Positions 56,004-64,000 are shown, counted from the first letter of the stretch. The stretch: DNA of 64,000 nucleotides from Rhodanobacter glycinis (GCF_900114325.1 NZ_FOSR01000004.1:159550-223549), one strand, 5' to 3'. Notes: generated by a model not told the origin, from the letters alone. Translations and numbers: made by a program.

Positions 56004-56021
56004 ACATATATGAATTTATGT
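56004..56021. promoter_or_regulatory. Putative HipB operator
   Basis: Inverted repeat ACATA-N8-TATGT, AT-rich, in the 5' region of hipB. Half-site spacing of eight bases matches the TATCC-N8-GGATA architecture of the E. coli hip operators, though the half-sites differ. Confidence 0.5.
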
Positions 56022-56217
56022 TATAAAATGTACGCTTTAACGAACTTCAAATCAATAGAGCTGATCATGCCTCGTTGACCAACGAGTGCGGCGAAACTGT
56101 CGCCGCCGTGAGCTTCGGCCCCGGAAATATCAAGGCGGTTGCGACCAGTGGCGTTGCCGGCATCCTGTGACACAGACGTGCTACATTTGCGCAAGATACC
56201 TCCGCCTGAGCGTTTCC

Positions 56218-56508
56218 ATGAGCACCACGACCATCCGCCTGCCCGATGAGCTGAAGGCCCGCGTTGCCGAGGCGGCAGCGCAGGCGGGCACGACGTCGCA
56301 CAATTTCATCCTGGAGGCGATCGCGGAAAAGGCGGACGCGGCTGAGCGCCGAGCCGACTTCCACACCGAAGCGGACCGACGCTATGCGGAATTCCTGAAA
56401 ACCGGCGAAAGCATCCCGTGGGACGACATGCGCCGGTATCTGGAGGATCGCCTTGCCGGCAAGCCGGCCACGCGCCCTTCGGCACGCAAGCTGGATCGAC
56501 ACGGGTGA
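56218..56508 (+). CDS. RHH (CopG/ParD-like) antitoxin
   Basis: 96-aa antitoxin. The N-terminal ribbon-helix-helix MSTTTIRLPDELKARVAEAA with the AAQAGTTSHNFILEAI helix fits CopG/ParD-type DNA binding; the charged C-terminal half (AERRADFHTEADRRY, DDMRRYLEDRLAG) would wrap the toxin. The start at 56218 gives the ribbon at the N-terminus. Its stop overlaps the GTG start of the RelE-like gene. Divergent from hipB across 228 bp. Confidence 0.85.
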   Translation: MSTTTIRLPDELKARVAEAAAQAGTTSHNFILEAIAEKADAAERRADFHTEADRRYAEFLKTGESIPWDDMRRYLEDRLAGKPATRPSARKLDRHG

Positions 56509-56804
56509 CACGCATCGAGCTGCTGCCCGGCGTGTTCGACGACCTGAAGCGCATCGTCGACCAACTGCTGCAGCACGACGTCGAGCAGGCGCTAGCACGG
56601 GGCCACGAAATCGTCAGCGCGATTCAGGTGTTGGCGAACAATCCACTGATCGGTCGCCCGATGGGCAGCGACAAATGCGAATTGGTGGTGGGCCGGGGTT
56701 TGAACGGTTACGTGGCGCTGTACCGCTACGTGCCGCCGATCGATACTGTATTTGTACTGGCCATACGTGCGCAACGCGAAGGGGGCTACGCACGGCATGA
56801 ATGA
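56505..56804 (+). CDS. RelE/ParE-family toxin
   Basis: 99-aa toxin starting at GTG 56505 (VTRIELLPGVFDDLKRIVDQ), which overlaps the antitoxin stop by 4 bp. The RelE/ParE fold is indicated by ALARGHEIVSAIQVLANNPL, IGRPMG, a beta segment GLNGYVALYRYVP, and the end VFVLAIRAQREGGYARHE. The final catalytic-type residues (Arg, His) suit either ribosome-dependent mRNA cleavage or gyrase inhibition; subtype not decidable. The end overlaps the hsdR start by 8 bp, so toxin and restriction subunit are coupled. Confidence 0.85.
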   Translation: MTRIELLPGVFDDLKRIVDQLLQHDVEQALARGHEIVSAIQVLANNPLIGRPMGSDKCELVVGRGLNGYVALYRYVPPIDTVFVLAIRAQREGGYARHE

Positions 56805-59112
56805 AACCGAAGCCGATACCCGCGCCAACCGCATCGACCCGGTGCTGCGTGACGCCGGCTGGGGCGTGGTCGAGGGATCGAAGGTCAATCGCGAGATGAT
56901 CTGCCCAGGCCGGATTACCGGTGGCGGCGGGCGCGCCAACCCGCTCTCGGCCGACTACGTGCTGAGTTACCGCGACCGCAAGCTGGCGGTGATCGAGGCG
57001 AAGCGTGCCGGCCTTGGCCATACCGCGGGCGTGGGTCAGGCCAAGGATTACGCCACGCGGCTGCAGGCGCGCTTTGCCTACGCCAGCAACGGCGTCGGCT
57101 GGTACGGCATCGACATGCAGACCGGCAAGGAAGGCGATATCGCCTTGCCGTTTCCCACGCCGCAGGAGCTGTGGGCGCGCTGTTTCCCCGAAGGCAACGA
57201 CTGGCGCGACCGCTTCGGCGCGGTGCCGTTCGAGACCGGCGGCGGCAAGTGGCAGCCGCGCTACTACCAGCACAACGCGATCACCGCGGTGCTGGAGGCG
57301 ATCGCCAAGGGCGAGCAGCGCATCCTGCTGACGCTGGCGACGGGCACCGGCAAGACTTCCATCGCGTTCCAGATCGCGTGGAAGCTGTTCGAATCCAGCT
57401 GGAACCTGAGTCGCGATCCGGTACGGCGTCCGCGCATCCTGTTCCTGGCCGACCGCAACATCCTGGCCGACCAGGCCTATAACGCGTTCAGCGCGTTTGC
57501 GCCCGATGCGCTGTGCCGCATCAGCCCGGACGAGATCCGCAAGCAGGGCCGGATTCCGAAGAACGCCAGCGTGTTCTTCACCATCTTCCAGACCTTCATG
57601 ACCGGCACGGACCAGGACGGCGAACCGCAGTTCACCTTCGAAGGCTATCCGCCGGACTTCTTCGACTTCATCGTCATCGACGAATGCCATCGCGGCGGCG
57701 CCCGGGACGAAAGCAGCTGGCGCGGCATCCTCGAATACTTCGCGCCCGCCGTGCAACTGGGCATGACCGCCACGCCCAAGCGCGACGCCAATACCGACAC
57801 GTACCGCTATTTCGGCGACCCGGTCTACAGCTACGCGCTGAAGGAAGGTATCGGCGACGGCTTCCTCACCCCGTTCAAGGTGCGCCAGACGGCCAGCACG
57901 CTGGACAGCTACACGTACTCCGATGAGGACGAGGTGATCGGCGGCGAAATCGACCCGGACAAGGAATACACCGAGGCCGACTTCAACACGAAGATCATCA
58001 TCGACGCACGCGAGGAAAGCCGCGTGCACGAGTTCATGGACCAGATCGACCAGCGCCAGAAGACCCTGGTGTTCTGCGCCACGCAGGACCACGCCGCGCG
58101 CGTGCGCAATGCCATCAACCAGATCAAGGACAACCCCGACCCGCACTACTGCGAACGGGTGACCGCCGACGACGGCAAGCTGGGCGAACTGCACCTGCGC
58201 GAGTTCCAGGACAACGAGAAGACGCTGCCGACGATCCTCACCACGTCGAAGAAGCTCTCCACCGGCGTCGATGCGCGCAACGTGCGCAACATCGTGCTGC
58301 TGCGCCCGATCAAGTCGATGATCGAGTTCAAGCAGATCATCGGCCGTGGCACGCGCACCTTCGACGGCAAGGACTTCTTCACCATCTACGATTTCGTGAA
58401 GGGCTACGAGCACTTCAACGATCCGGAGTGGGATGGCGAGCCGTTGCCGCCGGACGAACCGCGCCGTCCGAAGGATTCCGGGAGTACCGGTGAAGTCCCG
58501 CCGCAGCCCGGCGAGGTAAAGGAAACGCCAGAGCCCGTGGCGAAGATCGTGGTGAAGCTGGCCGACGGCAAGGAACGCTCGATCCGCTACCTCGCCGCCA
58601 CCACCTACTGGCACGAGGGCCGGCAGATCACCGCGCAGGAATTCATGCAGCAACTGTTCGGCGACCTTGGCAACCTGGTCGCCTCGGAAGATGAGCTGCG
58701 CGCCGTATGGAGCGACCCCGACCGGCGCGAGGCCTTCCGGCAGCGCCTGGCGGAACTCGGCTACGACGCCGACCGGCTGGACGACATGCGGCGACTGATC
58801 GACGCGCCCGACAGCGACATCTTCGACGTGCTGGCCTATGTCCGCTTCACGCTGGCGCCGCTGTCGCGCACCGAGCGTGCCGGTGCCGCACGCGCGACCG
58901 GGCTGGGCGGCTACCAACGCGAGATGCGGGCGTTCCTCGACTACGTGCTCGACGCCTACGAAAGGCATGGTGCGGACGAACTGGCCTCACGCAAGATCGC
59001 CGACTTCCTGCGCATCCGCTATGGCGGCACCAATGACGCAAAACGCGCGCTGGGCCCGGTACCCGCGATACGCGAGGCCTTCGTCGCGATCCAGGCACAT
59101 CTTTATCGATAA
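56797..59112 (+). CDS. hsdR: Type I restriction endonuclease subunit HsdR
   Basis: 771-aa ATP-dependent translocase and nuclease. The N-terminal PD-(D/E)xK nuclease includes Asp53 and EAK (67-69) in LAVIEAKRAG. Helicase motifs: Walker A ATGTGKTS (181-188), DECH box (295-298), motif III GMTATPKRD, and motif VI IIGRGTRTF near 550. The C-terminal 200 residues resemble the EcoEI_R_C domain and likely contact HsdM. The start at 56797 (ATGAATGAAACC) lies inside the toxin gene; it is separated from hsdMS by the inserted genes yet complete. The right stop is followed by a GST gene on the other strand. Confidence 0.94.
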   Translation: MNETEADTRANRIDPVLRDAGWGVVEGSKVNREMICPGRITGGGGRANPLSADYVLSYRDRKLAVIEAKRAGLGHTAGVGQAKDYATRLQARFAYASNGVGWYGIDMQTGKEGDIALPFPTPQELWARCFPEGNDWRDRFGAVPFETGGGKWQPRYYQHNAITAVLEAIAKGEQRILLTLATGTGKTSIAFQIAWKLFESSWNLSRDPVRRPRILFLADRNILADQAYNAFSAFAPDALCRISPDEIRKQGRIPKNASVFFTIFQTFMTGTDQDGEPQFTFEGYPPDFFDFIVIDECHRGGARDESSWRGILEYFAPAVQLGMTATPKRDANTDTYRYFGDPVYSYALKEGIGDGFLTPFKVRQTASTLDSYTYSDEDEVIGGEIDPDKEYTEADFNTKIIIDAREESRVHEFMDQIDQRQKTLVFCATQDHAARVRNAINQIKDNPDPHYCERVTADDGKLGELHLREFQDNEKTLPTILTTSKKLSTGVDARNVRNIVLLRPIKSMIEFKQIIGRGTRTFDGKDFFTIYDFVKGYEHFNDPEWDGEPLPPDEPRRPKDSGSTGEVPPQPGEVKETPEPVAKIVVKLADGKERSIRYLAATTYWHEGRQITAQEFMQQLFGDLGNLVASEDELRAVWSDPDRREAFRQRLAELGYDADRLDDMRRLIDAPDSDIFDVLAYVRFTLAPLSRTERAGAARATGLGGYQREMRAFLDYVLDAYERHGADELASRKIADFLRIRYGGTNDAKRALGPVPAIREAFVAIQAHLYR

Positions 59113-59253
59113 GGGGCCGAAGATCCCGGGTGTACGCGGCGGTTCCGCCAGAACAAGTGGGCGCGGTGCACTGGCGCGCGCCTGCCCTGTCCACGGCGGC
59201 CACCACGGCGACGCTGGCCGCCATCGGGCGTCGTCGCCGCGCGCTGCGGCGCC

Positions 59254-59943
59254 TCAGGCCGTGCGCAGGTCCTGCAGCCAGGTACCGACTCGGCGCGCCT
59301 CGTCCTCGTGGTCCGGATCGCGCCAGGTTTCGGCCAGTGCCGCGGCGTACCAGTCGCGCATCGCGGGCCGTTCGAGCAGGCGTTGCGCGTAAGCCATCGA
59401 GTCCGCATCCAGCGACAAGCCGTAGCTCTGGATGCGAAACGCCACGGGTGCGTAGAACGCATCGACCGCACCGAACGTGGCGCCAGCAAGGAACGGACCG
59501 CCGAAACGCGTCAGCCCCTCGTTCCACAACTCGCCAAGCCGCGCGATGTCCTTGCGCAGCGCTTCGTCCGGTGCATCGATGCGCACGCGGATGCCGCAAT
59601 TCATCGTGCACACAGTGCGCAACGCGGGAAACCCGGAGTGCATCTCGGCCGTGGTCGAGCGCGCCCACGCCCGCGCCACCGGATCGGCCGGCCACACGTC
59701 CGGATGCCGCTCGGCCAGGTATTCGGCGATGGCCAGCGAATCCCATACCGTGGTGTCGGCGTCACGCAGGCACGGCACCTTGCCGGTGGGCGAAAATGCC
59801 CGGAACGCACTCCAGCTCGACGAGGTGCCGGGCGCGAACGGCACCAATTCCTCCTCGAACGGAATGTCCAGCTCGCGCATCAGCACCCACGGCCGCAGCG
59901 ACCACGAGGAGTAATTCTTGTTGGCGATGTAAAGCGTGTACAT
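59254..59943 (-). CDS. Glutathione S-transferase family protein
   Basis: 229-aa cytosolic GST. The thioredoxin-like N-domain opens YTLYIANKNYSSWSLRPWVL, carries the GSH-site segment SPTGKVPCL (about 51-59) and DSLAIAEYLAERHP; the C-terminal all-helical domain follows. Substrate unknown; a role in detoxification or thiol chemistry is typical. Probably transcribed from near 59960. The EamA gene lies upstream on the same strand with a 26-bp gap, so the two may form an operon. Confidence 0.92.
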   Translation of the reverse strand: MYTLYIANKNYSSWSLRPWVLMRELDIPFEEELVPFAPGTSSSWSAFRAFSPTGKVPCLRDADTTVWDSLAIAEYLAERHPDVWPADPVARAWARSTTAEMHSGFPALRTVCTMNCGIRVRIDAPDEALRKDIARLGELWNEGLTRFGGPFLAGATFGAVDAFYAPVAFRIQSYGLSLDADSMAYAQRLLERPAMRDWYAAALAETWRDPDHEDEARRVGTWLQDLRTA

Positions 59944-59969
59944 GGCATGCTCCAGTGCAGGAAACGATG

Positions 59970-60884
59970 TCAGGCTTGTTCGCAGACCTCGACGGCAGGT
60001 GCCGGCACGACTCGCCGCCGCGCATTCGCCAGCACCACACCGGCGATGACGATGACGCCGCCGACCAGCACCATCGGCCCCGGAATCTCATGCAGCCACA
60101 GCCAGCCGATGACGATGGCAATCGGTGGCGACAGGTAGATGAAGCTGGACACGCGCGAGGCACTGGCGCGGTGTATCGCGAAACTCCACGCCAGGTAACC
60201 AAGGAAGCTGGGCGCGATGCCCAGCCACAGCAGCGAAGCCATGTGCGGCCACGGTGCCGCGGCCAGCGCCCACGGCAGGTGCCAGCCAAATGGCAGCGCG
60301 CCCAGCGTGCCGGCGAAGAAAGTGGACGCGGTGACGCTGAGCGTGCCGTGGCGCGCGAACAGCGGCTTTTGCCCCACGAAGAAGATCGCCGACACCAGCA
60401 CGCAGACCAGCACCAGCAACGCCTTCGGATCGGCCTCCACGCGCTGCCCGCTGGCCAGCACCACCAGCACCGTCCCCACCAGCGCCACGGCCAGACCCAG
60501 CCAGGTGCGCAAGCTCAAACGCTCGCGTAGCCAGAAGGCCGAGACCACGGCCGTCGCCGCCGGCACCAGCGAAATGATGATCGACGCGGTACCGCTGGCA
60601 ATGCGTGTTTCCGCGTAGTTGAGGCAGACGTGGTAGGTGGTCAGGCCGATCACGCCCAGCAGCGCCAGTTGCGGCCAGTCGCGCACGGGCGGCAGCGGCT
60701 GGCGCCGGATCACCAGCAATGCTGCAAAGCACAGCGAGGCGATCAGCAACCGCGCCAGCGCCACCTCGCCAGGTGTGAACGAAGGCAAGGCATAGGCGAT
60801 CGCGGCATACGCCGACGACCAGGTGAACAAGGCAACGGCAATCGCGAACAGCGCGCCGCCACCGAGACGTTCGGAGGTACTCAT
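59970..60884 (-). CDS. EamA/DMT-superfamily permease
   Basis: 304-aa inner-membrane protein with ten hydrophobic spans in two EamA repeats (AIAVALFTWSSAYAAIAYAL in the first; SLLWLGIAPSFLGYLAWSF in the second). Conserved RxPxP-type and GxxxxxxRP elements of drug/metabolite exporters are seen as YAETRIASGTASIIISLVP. Likely exports an amino acid or metabolite; substrate unknown. The start at 60884 (MSTSERLGG) is used; a METGF extension to 60899 is possible. The AsnC-type gene is divergent and may regulate it, which is typical of DMT exporter/AsnC pairs. Confidence 0.88.
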   Translation of the reverse strand: MSTSERLGGGALFAIAVALFTWSSAYAAIAYALPSFTPGEVALARLLIASLCFAALLVIRRQPLPPVRDWPQLALLGVIGLTTYHVCLNYAETRIASGTASIIISLVPAATAVVSAFWLRERLSLRTWLGLAVALVGTVLVVLASGQRVEADPKALLVLVCVLVSAIFFVGQKPLFARHGTLSVTASTFFAGTLGALPFGWHLPWALAAAPWPHMASLLWLGIAPSFLGYLAWSFAIHRASASRVSSFIYLSPPIAIVIGWLWLHEIPGPMVLVGGVIVIAGVVLANARRRVVPAPAVEVCEQA

Positions 60885-61010
60885 GAATCCGGTTTCCACA
60901 GGGGTGGGGAAGTGCGCATCCTAGTCCTGCCGCGGCCACTGCGGAATAATGGATCGATACGTCGACGCCTTGTTTCACCGTCGATCGAAACATCATCGAG
61001 GATTCCGACC

Positions 61011-61505
61011 TTGGCTTCGAAACCCGAACTCGACCACAAGGACTGGCAACTGCTGGAAGCGCTGCAACGCGATGCCCGGCAGGGCTATGCCGAACTGGGC
61101 CGCGCGGTGCGACTGTCCGCGCCGGCGGTGGCCGAGCGCGTGAAACGGCTGGAGGAAGCCGGCGTGATCAGCGGCTATCGCGCGGTGGTCGTGCCGAAGC
61201 GATTGGGCTACAGCATCGACGCGATGATCCGGCTGCGCTGCGACGGCGGCATCTGCGCGCGCATCGGCCAGCACGTGGCGGACATCCACGAAGTGCTCGA
61301 CTGCCGCCGCCTTGCCGGCGAGGACTCGGCCCTGCTGCACGTGGTGGCGATGTCCGTGGCGCATCTGGAAACCGTGCTTGATCGCTTGCTGAAGATCCAT
61401 CCCAGCGTCAGCACCACCACGCTGGTGGTGTTGCAGACGCCACATGCCGACCGCCCCATCACGCGCGCGATGTGGGATGCGGCGTGTGCGTTGTCGCATG
61501 ACTGA
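61011..61505 (+). CDS. AsnC/Lrp family transcriptional regulator
   Basis: 164-aa Lrp/AsnC regulator beginning at TTG 61011 (LASKPELDHKDWQLLEALQR), chosen because GAGGA lies about 8 bases upstream and no ATG is available at the family start. The N-terminal HTH is GYAELGRAVRLSAPAVAERV; the C-terminal RAM domain holds the effector-binding region (DIHEVLDCRRLAGEDSALLH). Divergent from the EamA exporter with 126 bp between, fitting control of that gene by an amino acid. TTG start reduces translation rate. The longer frame upstream crosses the exporter promoter. Confidence 0.9.
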   Translation: MASKPELDHKDWQLLEALQRDARQGYAELGRAVRLSAPAVAERVKRLEEAGVISGYRAVVVPKRLGYSIDAMIRLRCDGGICARIGQHVADIHEVLDCRRLAGEDSALLHVVAMSVAHLETVLDRLLKIHPSVSTTTLVVLQTPHADRPITRAMWDAACALSHD

Positions 61506-61611
61506 ATGCATGCCGAAACGACATGCGTGACCTTTGCCGGGCACGCCATTCGCCCTTGCGGCGCATACTCGTTCACTGACTGTCTCCTACCGCCATCGCC
61601 AACGGTTCGCC

Positions 61612-63393
61612 ATGACTCACAAGAACACACCTGACAAGAGCAGGCCCGACAAAAGCAGGCCTGACAAGAGCACGATCGACAAGCAACCGTCCGTTCCCAC
61701 CGTCGAATCCGCCGACGCCCCCGCCGATCCCGGCCGCCGACGCCTGCTGGGTGGCATGGCGCTGGCTGGTGCGGCGCTGGCCGCCACCGGCTGCCAGCCA
61801 CAAAGCAGCACGAAGCCCGCTGCCGGCAAGCCAGCCGCGGTGGCAGGCTCCGGCCCGCGCGATGCCGCCGCCCTTGACGCCGCGCTGCGCGAACACATCC
61901 GGCACGTGGTGGTGATCTACGCCGAGAATCGCGCCTTCAACAATCTGTTTGCTGACTTCCCCGGATTACAGAATCCACTCGCCGCACTGAAGCCCGAGCA
62001 GTACCGCCAGCGCGACCGCGACGGCAGTGAGCTGGCCACGCTGCCGCCGATCTGGCACGGTCTGGTCAAGCACGAGCAGGTGGTGAACCACCGCACGTGG
62101 AAGATCGACGAGGACGCCATCACCGGCTTGCCCAACGCGCCGTTCGCACTGGCTGCGCCCGATGGCACGCCGCTGCCGCATGGCGTGGTCACGCGTGATC
62201 TGATCCACGCCTTTTACCAGAACCAGCAGCAGATCAACGGCGGCAAGAACGACGGCTTCGTGGCCTGGGGCGACAGCGGCGCACTGGTAATGGGCCACTA
62301 CGCCGACAGCGCCAGCAACCTGCGCCTGTGGCGGCTGGCCGAGCAGTACACCTTGTGCGACAACTTCTTCATGGGCGCCTTTGGCGGCTCCTTCCTCAAC
62401 CACCAGTACCTGGTCGCCGCCCAACCGCCCTACTACCCGCACGCCGACACCAGCCCGGCGAAGCTGCAGATCGCGCGCATCGAAGGCGACGACCCCACGG
62501 GCCTGGTGCTGAAGCTCACGCCCGATTCTCCCGCCAGCGCCATGCAGGGCCGCGCCAAGCCGCTGGGACCCAACGCGCTCACGCCTGACTTCTGGGCGGT
62601 GAACACCATGGGCCCACCCTACCAGCCGGCATGGACGAAAGACCCGGCCCATCCGCTGCTGGCCGATCCGAATGACTACGGCACCCTGCCACCGCAAGTA
62701 CACGCGAACATCGGCGACCGGCTCAGCGCCGGCGGCGTGGACTGGGCCTGGTATGCCGGCGCATGGCAGATGGCGCTGGACGGCAACGGCGACCACGGCA
62801 TCCGCGCCAGCTTCCCGGAAAGTCCCAACTTCCAGAACCACCACCAGCCGCTGAACTACTTCAAGAACCTCGCCCCCGGCACCGCCGCGCGTGGCGAACA
62901 CCTGCGCGACGGCGGCACCGGCGAAACACCGAAAACCAACCGCCTGCTCGCTGCCATCGAAGCCGGCGAACTGCCCACGGTCACCTTCTACAAGCCGCAG
63001 GGCAACCTCAACATGCACGCCGGCTATTCCGACGTGGAAGCCGGCGATCGCCACATCACGCAGGTCGTCGCCGCGCTGCAGAAAAGCCCGCTATGGCAGC
63101 ACGCCATGGTGATCATCACCGTCGACGAAAACGGCGGCTGGTGGGATCACGTGGCCCCGCCCAAGGGCGACCGCTGGGGACCGGGCACGCGCATCCCCGC
63201 CCTGGTCGTCTCGCCACACGCGAAGAAGGGCCACGTCGAGCACACCATTTACGACACCGGTTCGATCCAGCGCTTCCTCAACCGCCGCTTCAACCTGGAA
63301 CCGCTGCCCGGCATCGTGATGCGCGACAAGGCGATGATCGCCGCCGGCGGCAAGGCCCCCGGCGACCTGACCGAAACATTGCAGTTCGGCTGA
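61612..63393 (+). CDS. Tat-exported phosphoesterase family protein (AcpA/phospholipase C-like)
   Basis: 593-aa enzyme of the phosphoesterase family PF04185. N-terminal twin-arginine motif RRRLLGGMALAG, followed by a lipobox-like AATGC, at about residues 42-60, so a Tat-exported lipoprotein. Before it lies a short repeat of DKSRP units (residues 8-24). Catalytic core: HIRHVVVIYAENRAFNNLF, NDGFVAWGDSGALVMGHYA, DNFFMGAFGGSFLNHQYLV and VDENGGWWDHVAPP. Members include acid phosphatases and phospholipases; phosphate scavenging is likely. The start at 61612 gives the Tat signal; upstream ATGs do not. Codon usage matches neighbours. Confidence 0.88.
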   Translation: MTHKNTPDKSRPDKSRPDKSTIDKQPSVPTVESADAPADPGRRRLLGGMALAGAALAATGCQPQSSTKPAAGKPAAVAGSGPRDAAALDAALREHIRHVVVIYAENRAFNNLFADFPGLQNPLAALKPEQYRQRDRDGSELATLPPIWHGLVKHEQVVNHRTWKIDEDAITGLPNAPFALAAPDGTPLPHGVVTRDLIHAFYQNQQQINGGKNDGFVAWGDSGALVMGHYADSASNLRLWRLAEQYTLCDNFFMGAFGGSFLNHQYLVAAQPPYYPHADTSPAKLQIARIEGDDPTGLVLKLTPDSPASAMQGRAKPLGPNALTPDFWAVNTMGPPYQPAWTKDPAHPLLADPNDYGTLPPQVHANIGDRLSAGGVDWAWYAGAWQMALDGNGDHGIRASFPESPNFQNHHQPLNYFKNLAPGTAARGEHLRDGGTGETPKTNRLLAAIEAGELPTVTFYKPQGNLNMHAGYSDVEAGDRHITQVVAALQKSPLWQHAMVIITVDENGGWWDHVAPPKGDRWGPGTRIPALVVSPHAKKGHVEHTIYDTGSIQRFLNRRFNLEPLPGIVMRDKAMIAAGGKAPGDLTETLQFG

Positions 63394-63413
63394 CCACCCG
63401 TCCATCAAAACCC

Positions 63414-63479
63414 GTAGGAGCGCACCCTGTGCGCGATGGCATCACGCCCAGAGCGTTCGCGCACAGGGTGCGCTCCTAC
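63414..63479. repeat. GTAG-type REP element (copy 3)
   Basis: Perfect 23-bp arms, 63414-63436 and 63457-63479, 20-nt loop. Begins GTAGGAGCGCACCCTGTGCG and ends CTCCTAC. Located between the phosphoesterase and proline iminopeptidase genes, 19 bp ahead of the latter's start. Confidence 0.93.
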
Positions 63480-63498
63480 AAGAATCCGTGGAGTTCCC

Positions 63499-64000
63499 AT
63501 GCGCGAGCTGTACCCCGAGATCGAACCCTTTCGCACCCACCGCCTCGCCGTGAGCGACCGCCACACGCTCTACATCGAGGAATGCGGCAACCCGGCCGGC
63601 GTGCCGGTGGTGTTCCTGCATGGCGGGCCGGGCGCGGGCATATCGCCGAATTACCGGCGCTACTTCGATCCGGCGCGCTACCACATCGTGCTGTTCGACC
63701 AGCGTGGCGCGGGCCAGTCCACGCCCTTCGCCGACCTCACCGACAACACCACCGCGCACCTGGTCGCCGATATCGAGGCCATTCGCGAATTGGTGCAGGT
63801 CGAACGCTGGGTGGTGTTCGGTGGTTCGTGGGGATCGACGCTGGCGCTGGCCTACGCCGAGGCCCATCCCGAGCGCACACTCGGCCTGGTGTTGCGCGGC
63901 ATCTTCCTCGCCCGCGACGAAGAACTGCGCTGGTTCAACGAGATGGACGGCGGCGCGCAGTACATCTTCCCCGAACGCTGGGCACGCTTTCGCGATTTCA
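63499..64000 (+). CDS. pip: Proline iminopeptidase (partial, runs off right edge)
   Basis: First 167 residues of an alpha/beta-hydrolase that removes N-terminal proline from peptides (peptidase family S33). MRELYPEIEPFRTHRLAVSD is the family N-terminus; the HGGPGAG oxyanion motif is at 40-46; DQRGAGQS follows, and the nucleophile Ser lies in FGGSWGSTLALAYAE. The Asp/His of the triad and C-terminus lie outside the window. The start at 63499 follows a GTGGAG site. Cytoplasmic, no signal peptide. The GTAG repeat sits directly upstream. Confidence 0.94.
   Translation, partial: MRELYPEIEPFRTHRLAVSDRHTLYIEECGNPAGVPVVFLHGGPGAGISPNYRRYFDPARYHIVLFDQRGAGQSTPFADLTDNTTAHLVADIEAIRELVQVERWVVFGGSWGSTLALAYAEAHPERTLGLVLRGIFLARDEELRWFNEMDGGAQYIFPERWARFRDF

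Noticed and set aside
56614-58968. 784-codon open frame on the minus strand
   Set aside because: Antisense to hsdR; no recognisable domain.
59113-59253. Gene between hsdR and the GST gene
   Set aside because: Only 141 bp, read-through frames without motifs; likely just the convergent 3' ends.

Overview
The window is GC-rich, densely packed chromosomal DNA from a gammaproteobacterium. It most resembles the Xanthomonadales, probably Rhodanobacteraceae (Rhodanobacter or Dyella-like). This placement is inferred from gene content, not from a marker-gene search. The supporting points are a plant-type glutaminyl cyclotransferase, very large TonB-dependent receptors, TPR-sulfotransferases, GTAG-headed palindromic intergenic repeats and a tsdBA-type thiosulfate-oxidation locus. 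No rRNA, tRNA, CRISPR array, insertion sequence or prophage was recognised.

Layout. 1-8.9 kb: a KefB/C-like antiporter cut by the left edge, glutaminyl cyclotransferase, an ECF sigma factor divergent from an exported protein, pyrC, an AhpD-like/DoxX pair, hemB and a sedolisin (S53) peptidase. 9.2-19.1 kb: glk, a HAD phosphatase, the leftward run secB-gpsA-SNF2 helicase, rpmB-rpmG followed by a duplicated 80-bp terminator unit, a tiny membrane protein, a DUF3016 protein and an acyl desaturase. 19.3-23.5 kb: a tightly overlapping rightward operon of ABC ATPase, permease, GldG-like protein, small DUF4340-like protein and mutM. 23.9-28.4 kb: nitroreductase, an unrecognised protein, tdk and the rep helicase.

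28.5-40.5 kb: two tandem 525-aa TPR-sulfotransferases converge on two large TonB-dependent receptors and a secreted S9 peptidase. AT-rich palindromes lie upstream of the receptor and peptidase genes. This may be a peptide or glycoconjugate modification, import and processing locus. 40.7-46.9 kb: AI-2E family permease, e(P4)-type acid phosphatase, a lipoprotein and plsB.

47.0-50.2 kb: a leftward four-gene operon encoding a DsrE-like exported protein, an oxyanion-type binding protein, a TsdB-like cytochrome and a TsdA thiosulfate dehydrogenase. Together these predict thiosulfate oxidation to tetrathionate in the periplasm. Then ubiE.

51.2-59.1 kb: a defence island. A type I restriction-modification system is split, with hsdM-hsdS on one side and hsdR on the other. 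Between them lie a GTAG repeat, a UPF0158 gene, a leftward hipBA module and a rightward RHH/RelE toxin-antitoxin pair whose toxin overlaps hsdR. 59.2-64 kb: GST, EamA transporter, an AsnC/Lrp regulator starting at TTG, a Tat-exported phosphoesterase and a proline iminopeptidase cut by the right edge.

Four copies of palindromic intergenic elements (three GTAG type, one variant) lie between genes. Many very long antisense reading frames are GC-driven shadows of real genes and are not annotated.
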